Assembly: GCA_037447655.1 (NCBI GenBank)
Contig: JBBHKE010002945.1
Span: 275,960 to 339,959, forward strand
Length of the DNA: 64,000 nt
Source: Zygnema cylindricum
Taxonomy: Eukaryota > Streptophyta > Zygnematophyceae > Zygnematales > Zygnemataceae
Direction: 5' to 3'
Shown here: positions 24,241 through 35,500 of the stretch, one piece after another
How the letters are laid out: the number at the start of each line of letters is the position of its first letter
Position numbering within the stretch: the stretch's first letter is position 1
The notes under the pieces: model-generated
What the model was told of the DNA's origin: nothing
The model's database searches: none
Seen by the model: only the letters and a program-made list of their open reading frames with translations
Made by a program: the position numbers and the translations under genes

Positions 24241-24280
24241 CAAAAGCATGTGGTATAAGTGAGTAAGTCTTCTAAATCTT

Positions 24281-24905
24281 AAGAGGAGTATTGAAAAGTA
24301 AGCTTTAGAAATTAGAGTCTACGACTTAGAATTAATTTGGACTACCAACTGTTCAATATTGACCAAATTTAGTGTGGATTTTTGTAGTATCTACACGAAT
24401 AGTTATCTTTAAGTAAATTAGTGTGTAGGGCCGCCAATGAATGTGGACGTGATAAGAATCACCCGGATTTTTAGGGTACAGATATTGTTAGTGGACAATT
24501 CTGGTCCAAACACTTAGATTTTTGTTAGTAGGTTGTCTAGTGAACCATGTACATACGTTTTAGTTGTTTTGTAGATCTTTTGAGTATTTAGTTCAATTAG
24601 GATTGATCAATTCGATACAGAATGTACATTCTACACAGAGTTTAGGGAATTGAGAGCACTTAGTGCACTTTAAGGTGTTTTTTGTTCTATTGTCCTTTTT
24701 TTGGCTGTGGTATATGTTTGTCTGGTTGTAAGAACTCTCTCACTTAAAGCTACATATCTTACAACATAGATCTAGTCAAATAGGTATTTCTCTTTAGGTT
24801 TGCTTGTGCTGCCATATCTACTAATGGCTCTGTCCCTGCTGGTGCAAGTGTGATGCCTAGTGGGAGTGGAACACACCCAAGTCAAAATGCCCATGACCTT
24901 CAACA
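24281..24905 (+). repeat. E2 polypurine tract and 3' LTR (617 bp)
   Basis: AAGAGGAG (24281-24288) precedes TATTGAAAAGTAAGC, and the LTR ends CTTCAACA at 24905. It has the same order of motifs as the LTRs at 5017 and 7272 but is visibly more diverged and about 68 bp shorter, mainly by a deletion in the Ser/Pro/Ala-coding part. The MULE begins three bases after it. Confidence 0.8.
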
Positions 24906-24908
24906 ATA

Positions 24909-24938
24909 TTTAGGGAATGTTTGTTATCTATTGATTTC
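24909..24938 (+). repeat. MULE left terminal inverted repeat
   Basis: TTTAGGGAATGTTTGTTATC begins the repeat. It pairs with 29876-29905 (29 of 30 bases). Beyond base 30 the two ends diverge. Confidence 0.8.
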
Positions 24939-25069
24939 GGGTGTACTTTTTCTTTATCATTGTAGTCAGTAGTGAGTGAGTAGGGTTAGGAAATACATAA
25001 AAAAAATGCTTTAACGTGAGTGTAAGTGAGAATAAGTGACTATTTTGTTTTTGTTATCTCTTTTTTCAG

Positions 25070-26335
25070 AGGATGTTGCCTATACCGGATGGGATATTTG
25101 ATTAAGGGATGTGCTTCTTCGAACGGCACGAAGATTTGCAATGGGACAAAGATATGCTATATCGATATCTTCTTCAAGAAAAAAATTGGTTGTCTTGCAA
25201 TGTGTTGTAGGGGGTACTTATAAAGATATCAAAGAGAAACAAATAGGACAAGGGTCAAACCATCACTTTCTTCAACAAAAAAAAACTAGCTGTAGTCGAC
25301 AAATAGAATTTCCATTTCGGGTTTGTGGGTACGAAAGGAACAACAAATGGGAATTATCCACCAAAATACCACAACAGAATCACAAAAAATCCCCACATAT
25401 CATGGCACACCCGATGTGTTGACGGATGGATAACAGTGATATTGAAAAAGTTACACATTTATTTAAGATTGGCGCTAAACTGAGTCAAGTTATGAGCTCT
25501 TTAAGATTAGTGGATAAACCATGTCATGCCACAGCTAGAGATATTTACAATTTATGGCGACAGATACGTTAACTTGAACTAAATGGTAAATCATCTATTG
25601 TAGCTCTTATAACTGAATTGGAAACTTCAAAAATGTTCAAAAGTGAGTATAAGCTAGATGATACACATCAAATCTCTCATCTTTTCATAGCTCCAAAAAT
25701 ATCGGTTAATATGCTAAAGAGAAATCATACATGTATTTTATTAGATTGTACATACAAAACAATTCGTTTTAAAATGACATTGTTACACGTAGTAGGGTTG
25801 TCTCCGAATAATAAAACTTTTAGCATATGTTTTGTCTTTTTAAGTTCATAAAAACTAGAGGATTATAAGTGGGCTTTAGAGCAATTAGTTAAGTTGTTTC
25901 AAAAAGACTCTCTTCCACAAGTGTGTATAACAAACCGCGAACTAGTTTCAATCAATGCTTTGGAAATAGTATTTCCTAATGCCCAACAACTCCTTTGTCA
26001 GTGGCACATCAATAAAAATGTCGTAGCTAAATGTAAACCTGATTTTAGTGGTTCAGACGAAGAATGGGGGACCTTTTATCAAACATGGAATGAATTTATA
26101 CAAGCAAAGTCCGTGGAAGAATTTGAGGTTGTGTGGGGAAAGTGTAGCAACTTACTTTATGACAATCAAAAGATATTGTCATATTTGGAGGATATATGGT
26201 TTCCTTGGAAAGAGCGTTTTATGAGCGCCTGGGCGGACCGTTGTCTACACCTAGGTAGTAAATCCACATCTCGGGTGGAGGGGGCTCATGCCACGTTGAA
26301 GTCTTATTTGCAAACATATACTTGTGAAATTTTTG
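25070..26335 (+). pseudogene. FAR1-like and MULE transposase exon
   Basis: A single reading frame without shifts begins after a TTTTTTCAG acceptor (25061-25069). The first part (about 25102-25340) resembles the FAR1 DNA-binding domain (R-D-V-L-L-R-T-A, V-V-L-Q-C, G-G-T-Y-K-D, C-S-R, F-P-F-R-V-C-G). Then comes the MULE DDE region: I-L-L-D-C-T-Y-K-T (first Asp), F-P-N-A-Q-Q-L-L-C-Q-W-H-I-N-K-N, W-F-P-W-K-E-R-F and S-R-V-E-G-A-H. In-frame stops at 25099 (TGA), 25420 (TGA), 25570 (TAA) and 25849 (TAA) inactivate it. The exon ends at a GT donor (26336) in phase with the next exon. Confidence 0.75.
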
Positions 26336-26337
26336 GT

Positions 26338-26377
<40 letters not shown>

Positions 26378-27107
26378 ACTTTTTGTATGCTCATTGTATG
26401 TTTGATTAGGTTGTGTCATCATTGTTTATTAATTATTTTTTTTTTTTATCAAAACAAGTTATTTATTCATGTGACAAGAACATGATCGTTAATTGACAAA
26501 TTAGTACGGATTTATACATATTTGGTTTTAAAATTCGATATTTGTTCTATATGATGATTAAATGAATGAATATTACGCACATTACTAATGGTGGTTAATC
26601 GAATCAAATCTTTATGAACAATGGTTGAATGATTTTTTTTTATATTAATCATGGTTGTTGATTTAATTAAATCCACACTAGTCTAAGTGTTCGAGAAAAT
26701 GTCAACAAATGTAAACCATAGGAGAGTACAACCCCACAATATTATTGGTAGCTGAACAAATATATTTCACGTTGATATTGGTGATTGAACGAATGTAATC
26801 CACTATACCAATAATAACTAAGTTAAACCTATCTATAGTAGTAATTGTTTACTCTTATGATATGTGCATTACAAACACAATTTAGGTGTATATGTATTTG
26901 AATTTAAAAACAAAAAATAAGTAATACTGTTCTAGTTACAATACAATTACATGTTATTTATTAAATGTTAGTACATGCTCCTTAGTTATTGATCAAATGA
27001 CATTTTATAGTTGTTCCAACTATAGATCTATTAGTTTATACAAAGATAAAGTGCTACTTTTTAATTGTATGTCTCACTTACTTTAAAATTATCGCAAGTT
27101 TTTGTAG
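26336..27107 (+). other. Predicted MULE intron 1
   Basis: Donor GT at 26336-26337, acceptor TTTTTGTAG at 27099-27107. Splicing joins F-G-D-I-P in frame. It is AT-rich and contains a (TA)n microsatellite at 26340-26374; no coding signal is seen. Confidence 0.6.
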
Positions 27108-27275
27108 GTGATATACCTTGTGTTGTGGAGAAAATTGAAATGATGGTTACAAAGCAATATCAAGAATTCAACGGAAGTAATGCATCTGATGCCGTGAGGA
27201 TTCCACATTTTGTTCGAGAAACATTTTTTTCTAGTTTAACATGTCACGTGTCAAATTTTGCGTTACAAAAAATAA
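27108..27275 (+). pseudogene. MULE transposase exon 2
   Basis: Encodes a segment with E-K-I-E-M-M-V-T-K-Q-Y-Q-E-F and V-S-N-F-A-L-Q-K-I, a stretch that follows the DDE region in FAR1/MULE proteins. The 3' boundary near 27275 lacks a clear GT donor, so the exon end is uncertain and the splice site may be mutated. Confidence 0.55.
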
Positions 27276-27558
27276 TTAAAATTTGTTCAGTTTCTAATAA
27301 AATTCTCTCTAAGTGAAAACAATTTTGATATTCATTTCTAAGAAAACTCTCTCTCAATGAAAGCCATTTTATTTTTGAGTATTGTTATAATATTTACAAT
27401 TAAAAAAATGTTACAATTCTTTAAATCTTGTCTTAAACTTGAGTGTTAAAAAAAAACTTACTTTTTTTTTCTTAACATTTGAATATACTTTAATGATTTT
27501 AATGTATCCTTTTTATTTAACACATTTTATTGTTTTTGCTTTACTTTTCTCTTTACAG

Positions 27559-27943
27559 GTTAATAAAGAATATCAGCTTGCCAAGAAGAGTTTGGAGAGT
27601 GATTGTGATTTGGCTCCTTGTACACATACTTTGAGGAGTACTATAGGGCTCCTATGTAGTCACTTCCTTCTCAATTTACTAAAAAAAATGAAAGCATTTT
27701 TCTACATCACATTGACAAACATTGGTATCTTCATCCACTTGAAAATCTAGAAGATATTGAAAAAGATAAAAACTTTGAAACGTATGAAAATGGGAATTTT
27801 TCCAAACTTTTACAAGCTTGGGAAAAATTGCAAAAAAAAATTAAATCTTGGAACGTACATCATCAAATGTATGCAACAACCCAATTAGATAAAATTGCAA
27901 AGACAAAAATGCACCCAAATTTTGACCCAAAAAAACCAAACGT
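27559..27943 (+). pseudogene. MULE exon 3 with SWIM-like and linker region
   Basis: The acceptor CTTTACAG (27551-27558) is followed by N-K-E-Y-Q-L-A-K-K-S, which joins exon 2's A-L-Q-K-I. C-x4-C-T-H-T-L-R-S-T-I-G-L-L-C-S-H resembles the C-x-C...C-x-H SWIM zinc finger of MULE proteins. Two homopolymer frameshifts follow: an A8 run at 27681-27688 and an A7 run at 27929-27935. Read past them, the sequence continues in register into the knuckle and OTU exon. Confidence 0.6.
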
Positions 27944-29143
27944 TTGCCGTCGCCCCGTAGGCGCAAAAAGAATATAGATTCCTCAACCAAACGGGACCCG
28001 TCATGTTTTGAGCATGTGGAAGGAAAGTCATTTATTAGAAAATGTTCTTTTTGTAAAAAGACATGGCACAATTCAAGAAAATGTACGATTATGTCAAACC
28101 AAAGTTCTCAATCCAACGAATGGAATGGCAATGATGTTCCTCAATCAAACGAAAGGATCAATATACACACCTCTAATTTAGCAGAAGACGTGGCCAAACA
28201 AGGCTTTGATTTAAATAAATTGGCGTGGAAGAAGAGTTCACAATCGAACGAAGGGGCGAGTAATGAAAGATCTCAAATAAATGATGGCGTTGCCAAACAA
28301 AGGTCTCAATTGGACAAAAAGGTATACAAGGGAGTTTTAAAATTTTTGACCGTGCCTTTACATCTAACATTTTGTTTGGCAAATTTACACGATGTTATGG
28401 CGGACGGGAATTGTGGTTTTAGGGTTGTTGCATCCCAATTGTATAGTAGTGAACACAATTGGGTTCTAGTACAAATTTCGAAGATTGAACATCTTCTTGC
28501 GAATTGTGGGCATTATGAGGATTTGTTTGGAAAAAATATTTACGAAAATTTGCACTCAAGATCGGACCATCACATCGGAGTTGCAAAAAAATGTAAATGA
28601 TTCTCAACCCCGGAAATGCCAATACTACTCGCTACTCAATTGGAGAGGATTGTTGTGATTATCTCACAAAATATCGTGAGTAGTAATAAGTGTATTCCAT
28701 ACGCAAAATTTAGCGATCAACCTCTTATTTGTTTGGTGTATGTCAACAAGAATCACTTCCAAGTGGGTATCTTGGAAGGTGGAGTTTTACCTCCAGTGGA
28801 GCCACAGTGGCTTGGAAGGAATCATGATTCTGTGTATGGTGCGAGATGGTTAGAAGTTTTAAACCCTCGTTTTCAAAATTGGAACAATCACTTGAAGGTA
28901 CATGTTTGTGTTGAACCTTAACCTTTTATAAGTTAAAAACGCATTGTTTGGATGTATTTGTGGTATGAATGAACCATTTGAAAGCATAACCCTAAACATA
29001 CAATACATCTATGTGAGGTGGCGGTTGTAGTATGTATGTAAAGTGCAATTAATTGCAATTGTTACATTTTCTTAATTTAATACAGACTATCACTAAATTT
29101 TTGGTTTTTTTTATTACAGGAAATATACAACAATGAAATTTAA
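27944..29143 (+). pseudogene. MULE C-terminal region: CCHC knuckle and OTU-like cysteine protease
   Basis: A perfect knuckle C-S-F-C-x4-H-x4-C lies at residues 34-47 of the frame starting 27944. An OTU-type core follows: D-G-N-C-G-F-R (residues 154-160) with catalytic Cys157. After an in-frame TGA at 28598-28600, where relatives would be expected to have Trp, the frame continues with M-P-I-L-L-A-T and N-K-N-H-F-Q-V, the position of the catalytic His. OTU proteases remove ubiquitin-like modifiers; a transposon role is inference. A last intron (28898-29119, GT...TTATTACAG) leads to a short final exon ending E-I-Y-N-N-E-I at 29143. Apart from one stop the domain looks nearly intact. Confidence 0.7.
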
Positions 29144-29875
29144 GAAGTACCATCGAACATTTTCAATTATTTATATTGGTGTTATTTTCTCATGTTTCTT
29201 GTTTTCATTTTTTCCTCATTTGGAGGAGTGACACTTTAGAAAGAGTAAATGGTTTTCTTTTTGTTCAATAACTTTTTTGCAATGTATAAGGCATTTAATT
29301 TTACATTTTGAAAAGATTTTAAAATGTATGGCTGTCAAAAGCTTATATTTAAATTTTTTAATTCAAAAAACAATTGCTAATGTGTTAGTTGATTATTTTT
29401 ATTGGTTGTTTAAAAGCGCTTTACCAAAAAATGAATGTTTGGCCTAACTTTTAATACCAGCAAAATGCCCATTTTTGCTGCCTTTTTCACAATTTCTTCA
29501 CATTGCGTTATCCTTTGTTTATTATAATGATAAGAAAGCGCCTCAATCTTACTACCATTTTCTGAATATACTCATATTGCATTATTCCTTGCTAAGTGAA
29601 ACTAGTGTATCACTTGACTAGAATGGTTCTTATGTGTGTTACTTTTTTTATTTTTTGTTTTTCATATAGTCTTAACGCTTGATCTAGAGCAGTATAAAAC
29701 CCTAAAATTTTTAAAAATACTATATGACCGAAAAATAATAAACAAATCCTCTTAAACCTCAAAACATATCCAAAGTTATTTTTTTTGGGTCAAATCGTTG
29801 CATATTCCACTATGGAGTGTTTTTTGCCAATAACAGCCATTCAACCATATGGAACTCATGCGTTGCAAAAACTCT

Positions 29876-29953
29876 GAAATCAATAGATAGCAAACATTCC
29901 CTAAATTTAACGACCATAACTTTGAAATCAATAGATAGCAAACATTCCCTAAA
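29876..29953 (-). repeat. MULE right terminal repeat, duplicated (48-bp period)
   Basis: GAAATCAATAGATAGCAAAC starts at 29876 and again at 29924. Each copy matches the left TIR over 30 bp. The duplication leaves two candidate right ends, 29905 and 29953. Confidence 0.75.
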
Positions 29954-31733
29954 CATAACGACCAGATGCATGTTGAGTGCGCTTGCCATAGCCTGCACCA
30001 TCAAGCTACCTCTACTCTCATAAATGTGCTTTCTATAAATTGAAACGAAATGTGGCAAGATCGTTGCAGGATCGGCCGTACACAAGTATTGCCGCTTTGG
30101 CGTACACATAAAATATTTATGCGGACGAAAAAATCGCGTCACGAATCGCGAACAAACATTTCTTCGAAATCGCCAACGTGCGATTCGTACAAATGAATAC
30201 CGCTTGGCGCTCGCACCAAACCGAACAGACAAAAAAATATAGTATTGAAAGAAACAAAACATAACTGATGCGAACCGAACAGAACATTCGACGACGCGAT
30301 TTCGGCCGACGCCGATTCGCCCAATATAATAACATTTCGTTGTCGATGTAAGACAATTGATTCGTATATAGTGTGGCTCAATTTCATCTCACGTGACGAC
30401 GCGCATTTTTTTCATTTAATTTCAAATGATATGGTTCGTAATAACAGTTTATTTTGTTTCGTGCGTTATAATATTTCCGTACGAAACTTATAGTAAATTA
30501 GTTTAAAATTGTTTCGTTTAACTTTGCGTCTAAGTTCAATGTAACGATTGGAGTATTAAATTTCAAATTTGCGGCTAAGTTCTCTCACCGTGGAGCTCAC
30601 ATAACGACAAAAAGTGATTGTCCGCAACACTTTGTATTTACATAAGGTTGCCGTAGTTTTGTTATTGTAAACGTTCGCTTGCCGTGTGAATTGCTAAATT
30701 TATTATGACGGTCCACGTTCGCAAGCGCAATATAATTTTAAGCGGTTGAAAAATATTTTCAAAGTCAAAGTAGTTCAACTGATTGACCGTCAAATTTGTA
30801 CTCAACGGTGCTTTATTTATACATGTGTGTACTTCAAAAGTACGTTTTTTAACATAATGACGTAAATGAGTATTCGCAGCCAAAACAGTCACTATCATTA
30901 TCAATTCCCAAAATAAGTAACCCTAAAAAATACGAAAAATACGTAAAGACCCTTAAAAATATGGAAAAATACGAACACTTTTCGGACATGTATTAAAAGT
31001 GTTAGTAGTTATAATGGAATGTACGCAATAAACGGAAATGTACCCTAAAACCCTTAAAACCCCTTAAATAACCCTTTAAGGTACGGACATATACGGACAT
31101 TTTACTTAAATGTACGAAAAATGTACGAGTGCAAAGTTGGGTATGCATTTTATCAACTTTTTAGGTTTATTCGCTGTTGTTCAAATCGTGAGATTTTTTC
31201 GTTTTTCCCGATTCCTACGTATAATTCGTGACTTTTGAAAAAAATGCAAAAAAACGCGAAATACTTTATGTTGGGTAAACTGGACAGAAAATTTTACGGA
31301 AATATACAGTATTTTACAGAAACTGTACAGTATTTTACGATAAATGTACGGTATTTTACATGAAATGTACGGACTTTGACGAAAAGATACGTTGCACTTC
31401 CTAGTACTTTCAGTCCGATAAATTGATCAGGAAGTTTTCGGGAAATGTACGGAATTTTACGAGAATGTACAAAATTTAAGTGAAAATGTACGAACTTTTA
31501 CAAAAAAAAGACGTTGCAGTGTTGCACCATTTGTGCGGGGTAAGTTTGCCTTCTTTACAATCGTACGGAATATTATTTACATGTACGGAATTGTACGAAT
31601 TTAAACGATTAACAATTTTAACGATTTTTTCAAATCTTTCAATGCGTTATTTACAAATAATTCGCGCGATATAATCGTGAGTAAAATACGGTTTGAACAA
31701 CTATAGGTTTTTTTAGAGTTTTTTAGTTCGATG
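29954..31733. other. Intergenic, no gene seen
   Basis: No supported coding region. Open frames at 29810-30387 on the minus strand have no recognisable domain and overlap the MULE end. From 31268 to 31510 short diverged units built on TGTACGGTATTTTACGA recur about ten times, a degenerate roughly 22-bp tandem array. Confidence 0.55.
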
Positions 31734-32595
31734 TGTTATTCAAAGACAACTGCTGGTACTGAAGATGAAGAAGAAACAGCATTAGTAGTCATTGTGGACA
31801 AAACAAGAGAGGAAGCTTCCACAACTACCAATGGCAAAACAGCAACTTTGACAGACAATAACTTTCAACACAGGTATACAATAGTCCTAAAAATCTACCA
31901 TAGGGTAGATATCATACAAAAAAACACACACATAAAATTTCACTCAATTCTACTTACAGATTTGTGAGATATTCAGAGGTGAATTTTCATAAAACTGATT
32001 GTTCAGTTTTTCATAACATTTGTTCCTAATGAATCAAAATTTCCTAAGTCCTACTTCTATACACTGAAAATACTCTAATCTGTACGCTCTAATCTGTACG
32101 GAGGCATTCCAGCTGTACATCTAACATTCTAACAAAAAAAATATTGTGAGTATACCTGTATACTGAAGGTATGTCATAAACCACATTCTCAACACTAAAC
32201 AACTAATTCACAACAAAGAAAAATTTGTTCTACCAAATATTTACACCGAAGTTCCAATAACGTAAAGTGATAGTGATCTAGTAATGCCTTGTTGGTATTT
32301 GTTGGCGGCGGCTGTCAGCCGTCCGATTAAAAGAATTTGGCACTATAGATGTGACTTCACGAAGTACCGTGGTCCCGCCGAATTTTCGTACGTCCACGGA
32401 AGACATACTCACGCATTTCTCTCAAGTTAAGACGCGTGTCCCAAGTGTGAATGAACCGTGAACTCCCAACTTCACTGTAACACTAATTTTGTTAAGTACT
32501 GAACCGAACTCAACCAAAAATAACTTAAGTCCTGAACAGCTCTCTCTCCCTCACAGTTGAGGCATAGTGAGGTCTAAAGCTTTCTAAAAACAACA
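31734..32595 (-). repeat. Left LTR (3' LTR on the minus strand, 862 bp)
   Basis: Plus-strand edges TGTTATTCAAAGACAACTG and AAAAACAACA, followed by the reversed polypurine tract TTCCCC. It is clearly diverged from the right LTR. A 14-bp local repeat (TCTAATCTGTACGC) at about 32078-32100 is absent from the other LTRs. Confidence 0.8.
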
Positions 32596-35500
32596 TTCCC
32601 CTAAAGCTTTAGACTCTGCTAGTCACTCAGTCCACATGCCTATCTACAGAACTTCAATTTGGGTGCAGGTAAGGGTTTCGTCATCATATCACCCACCATT
32701 TGCTCATCCGGTAAATAACTCAACAACAGGACTTTTCCGATCACCTTTTCTCTTACAAAATGTAGCTTGATATCAATGTGCTTACTCTTAAAGTGATGAT
32801 TGGGATTAGATGCAATAGCGATAGCTGCCTGATTGTCACACTATACTATCTATGGTCCATATTGCATAAAGAAAAGCTATTGGAGAAGAGACTTTACCCA
32901 AAGTAACTCCTTAACTGCTGAGCTGGCAGCCATGTACTCAGCCTCCCTGGTAGACTGAGCTATTACATTCTGAAGTTTGATGCTCCAGCAGCAAGTTCCA
33001 CTTCCGATCTTCAGAATATATACGGTGGTGGAGCGTCGAGTGCGCATATCTTCGTAGCTCGCATCACTCCATATATGAATTTTGACTTCCTCTCCACCAA
33101 GAGAGTGTCTAAGATTTTGAGTTCCTGCAAGATAGCGAAGAACTCTCTTTGCTGCCTCGTAGTCTGACTTCCTCGGATTTTGCAAGCTTCGGCTCAAGGC
33201 TCCAACTGCGGCTGCGATGTTCGACGAGTATATTTCATGAAATAGATGAGGCTTTTGACAATCTGCCTGTAATGAATTGAGGACATAGAATCTGCCTCCT
33301 GTGAATCCATAAAATCATCAACCAAAACACCACCATCCATTTCGTACCCTCCTACTTTTGCCTGAATTCCATAGGGGTGGCACTCCCCTTTGCTTCTGAC
33401 ATACCAATCTTTTCTAGCATGTTCCACATTGCTTTTTTCTGAGTAAGATAAATAATTATCTCTTTCCTATCTCTTTCTACTTGAATTCCTAGAATATACT
33501 TAGCCTCAACCAAGTCCTTCATTTCAAACCAAGAATTCATATCTGATTTTATTTTATTAATCTCATTGATAGATTTGCTAATAAACAACAAATCATCTAC
33601 ATAAACTGCAACATAAATTACTCCATCATCACCTTGCATTACATAGACTGAGTGACCTGAATTGATCTTGGTAAAGCCAAGATTGGTTAAAAACTCATCT
33701 AATTTCAGGTTCCATTGTCTCGAAGCCTGTTTCAGACCATACAGGGACTTCAACAGTTTACAGAACAGATTTTCTTTCCCTTTTTTTGCATACATCTCTA
33801 GCTGCTTCATATAAATTACTTCTTCCAAATCACCATACAAGAAAGCCGCGTTAACGTCCATCTGATGCAATTCCATATCCTCTATTGCAGCAAGAGACAA
33901 CAAAACTCTAACAGTATGAAAGCGAACCACAGGAGAGAAGGTCTCTTCATAATCAATTCCCTCCTTCTGACTAAATCCCTTAGCGACCAGTCTAGCTTTA
34001 TATCTCTCAATTGTATTATCAAGATTCAATATTAATTTGAAGACCCACTAACAAGCGATAGCTTTCCGGTTCGGTGGGAGCTCCACAAGTTCCCAAGTTT
34101 GGGCTTCCATAATTGACTTTATCTCATCATTTGCAGCCGAGATCCAATGATCCTTTTCAGGAACGGAAAAGGCTTCATGAATAGTAAGCGGCTCCCCTTT
34201 GCTTGCAGAAAAAGCACTCTCCACTCGGTCGTTTCGAAAGCGCCTGCTTTGCTTTCTTGCCCCCGGAAAAATATGTGACGCGAGAACTATTCGTCCCCTA
34301 GTGTTGCGCAGATGGCGTGTAGTGGTAGGAGCAGCTCCGAAAGTAGGATCTAACGGCCTAGAGACATTCGGAAGAGAGGTATAGGAAGTAGAAGGAGATG
34401 GAGTAAAAGGTACCTGCTAAAAAATGATATACTCTTGTATTTTCTCATTCCTTTCAGCTGCATCCATACGAAAAACATCCACATATTGACTCTCTTCTTT
34501 AATCTGAATATTCTGGCTGTTTCAAGGCATCCTCTCTGAGTGTTATACACTCTCTAGCCTGCAGATTCATCATTATAGCCTAAGAAATCACCATGAACAG
34601 ATTTTGGACTAAGCTTCCAATTAGGAAGATTATCGAAGATAAAACATTTGTTACCAAAGACTCTAAAATGACCAACATTTGGTTTTCTGCCTATCCATAC
34701 TTCATAAGGTGTTTTACCCTTAACAACTCAGGTTTCTACTCTATTTCTGATGTAGGATGCACAATGAAAAGCTTCTCCCCAAAACTTTGGATCCGTACCT
34801 TTATCGGCCATCATAGAGCGAGCACATTGAGTCAAAGTTCGATTAAGTCTCTCGGCCACACCATTTTTTTCGGTGTGTATGGAGCAGTAAATTCACAAGA
34901 GATGCAATTTTCTTTGAAGAAATCAACAAAGGAATGCGATACATACTCTCCACCATTATCCGTCCGCAAAGCAAGATTAGATTTGCCTTGAAGTTTCTCC
35001 GCCCAGATTTTGTAGTGCTTAAAGTGAGTGAAGACTTCGCTCTTCTCCTTCATGAAGTATAAGCGACTGTACCGAGAGTAATCGTCTGTAAAGGTGACAA
35101 AATAGCTGCTGCCACCAAGAGAGAGAACTTTGGAAGGGCCGAAGACATCAGAGTGAATAATACCAAGGAGATCTGTGGCTAGATGATCATTAACTTGTGA
35201 GATGGGAAGCTTGTGAAGCTTTCCGAGAGCACAACCATCAGAAACATTAGACTCTTTTTGACCGAGCTTGACTCCCTCTATCATATCATTCTTTATCATC
35301 TTAGTAAGTCTCTCATGATGCACATGACCAATTCATTTATGCCACAAATTATTATCATATATGACATTGGATTAAGCAAAATCAATTTTATTAGCCAGGT
35401 CCATGCGGTACAAAAAGTTTGGGTCTCTATTTCCTACTAGAGCTACTCTTCCATCCTTGCTCACTATTTTCTTGCCATTTTTCTGGAGAACCTCAAAGCC

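Larger units (their letters stand above)
7272..24905 (+). mobile_element. Copia retrotransposon E2, opened by nested insertions
   Basis: Order: 5' LTR (7272-7956), half-tRNA primer site (7957), gag, protease, integrase to 10985, then integrase, reverse transcriptase and RNase H from 22046, polypurine tract (24281-24288) and 3' LTR (24289-24905). Solo LTR C interrupts gag and element D interrupts integrase. Removing D with one copy of its target duplication restores an uninterrupted integrase frame (E-A-M-N-S-A-A-Y), proving the halves belong together. All coding parts carry stops or shifts. The 5' and 3' LTRs differ far more than expected for one insertion, and the outer flanks (AATAA, ATATT) do not match. 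Confidence 0.75.
24909..29905 (+). mobile_element. MULE transposon with FAR1, transposase and OTU domains (about 5.0 kb)
   Basis: The ends are 30-bp inverted repeats: left 24909-24938 starts TTTAGGGAATGTTTG, and right 29876-29905 is its reverse complement with one mismatch. A second right end sits at 29924-29953. Inside, one plus-strand gene spans about 25070-29143 in several exons. No 9-bp target duplication could be matched; the left end abuts the E2 3' LTR. The gene is broken by several stops and frameshifts. Confidence 0.75.

Noticed and set aside
29810-30387. Minus-strand open frames with a repeated F-R-E-C-L-L-S-I-D-F segment
   Set aside because: The repeated segment is the duplicated MULE terminal repeat; the frames are chance.
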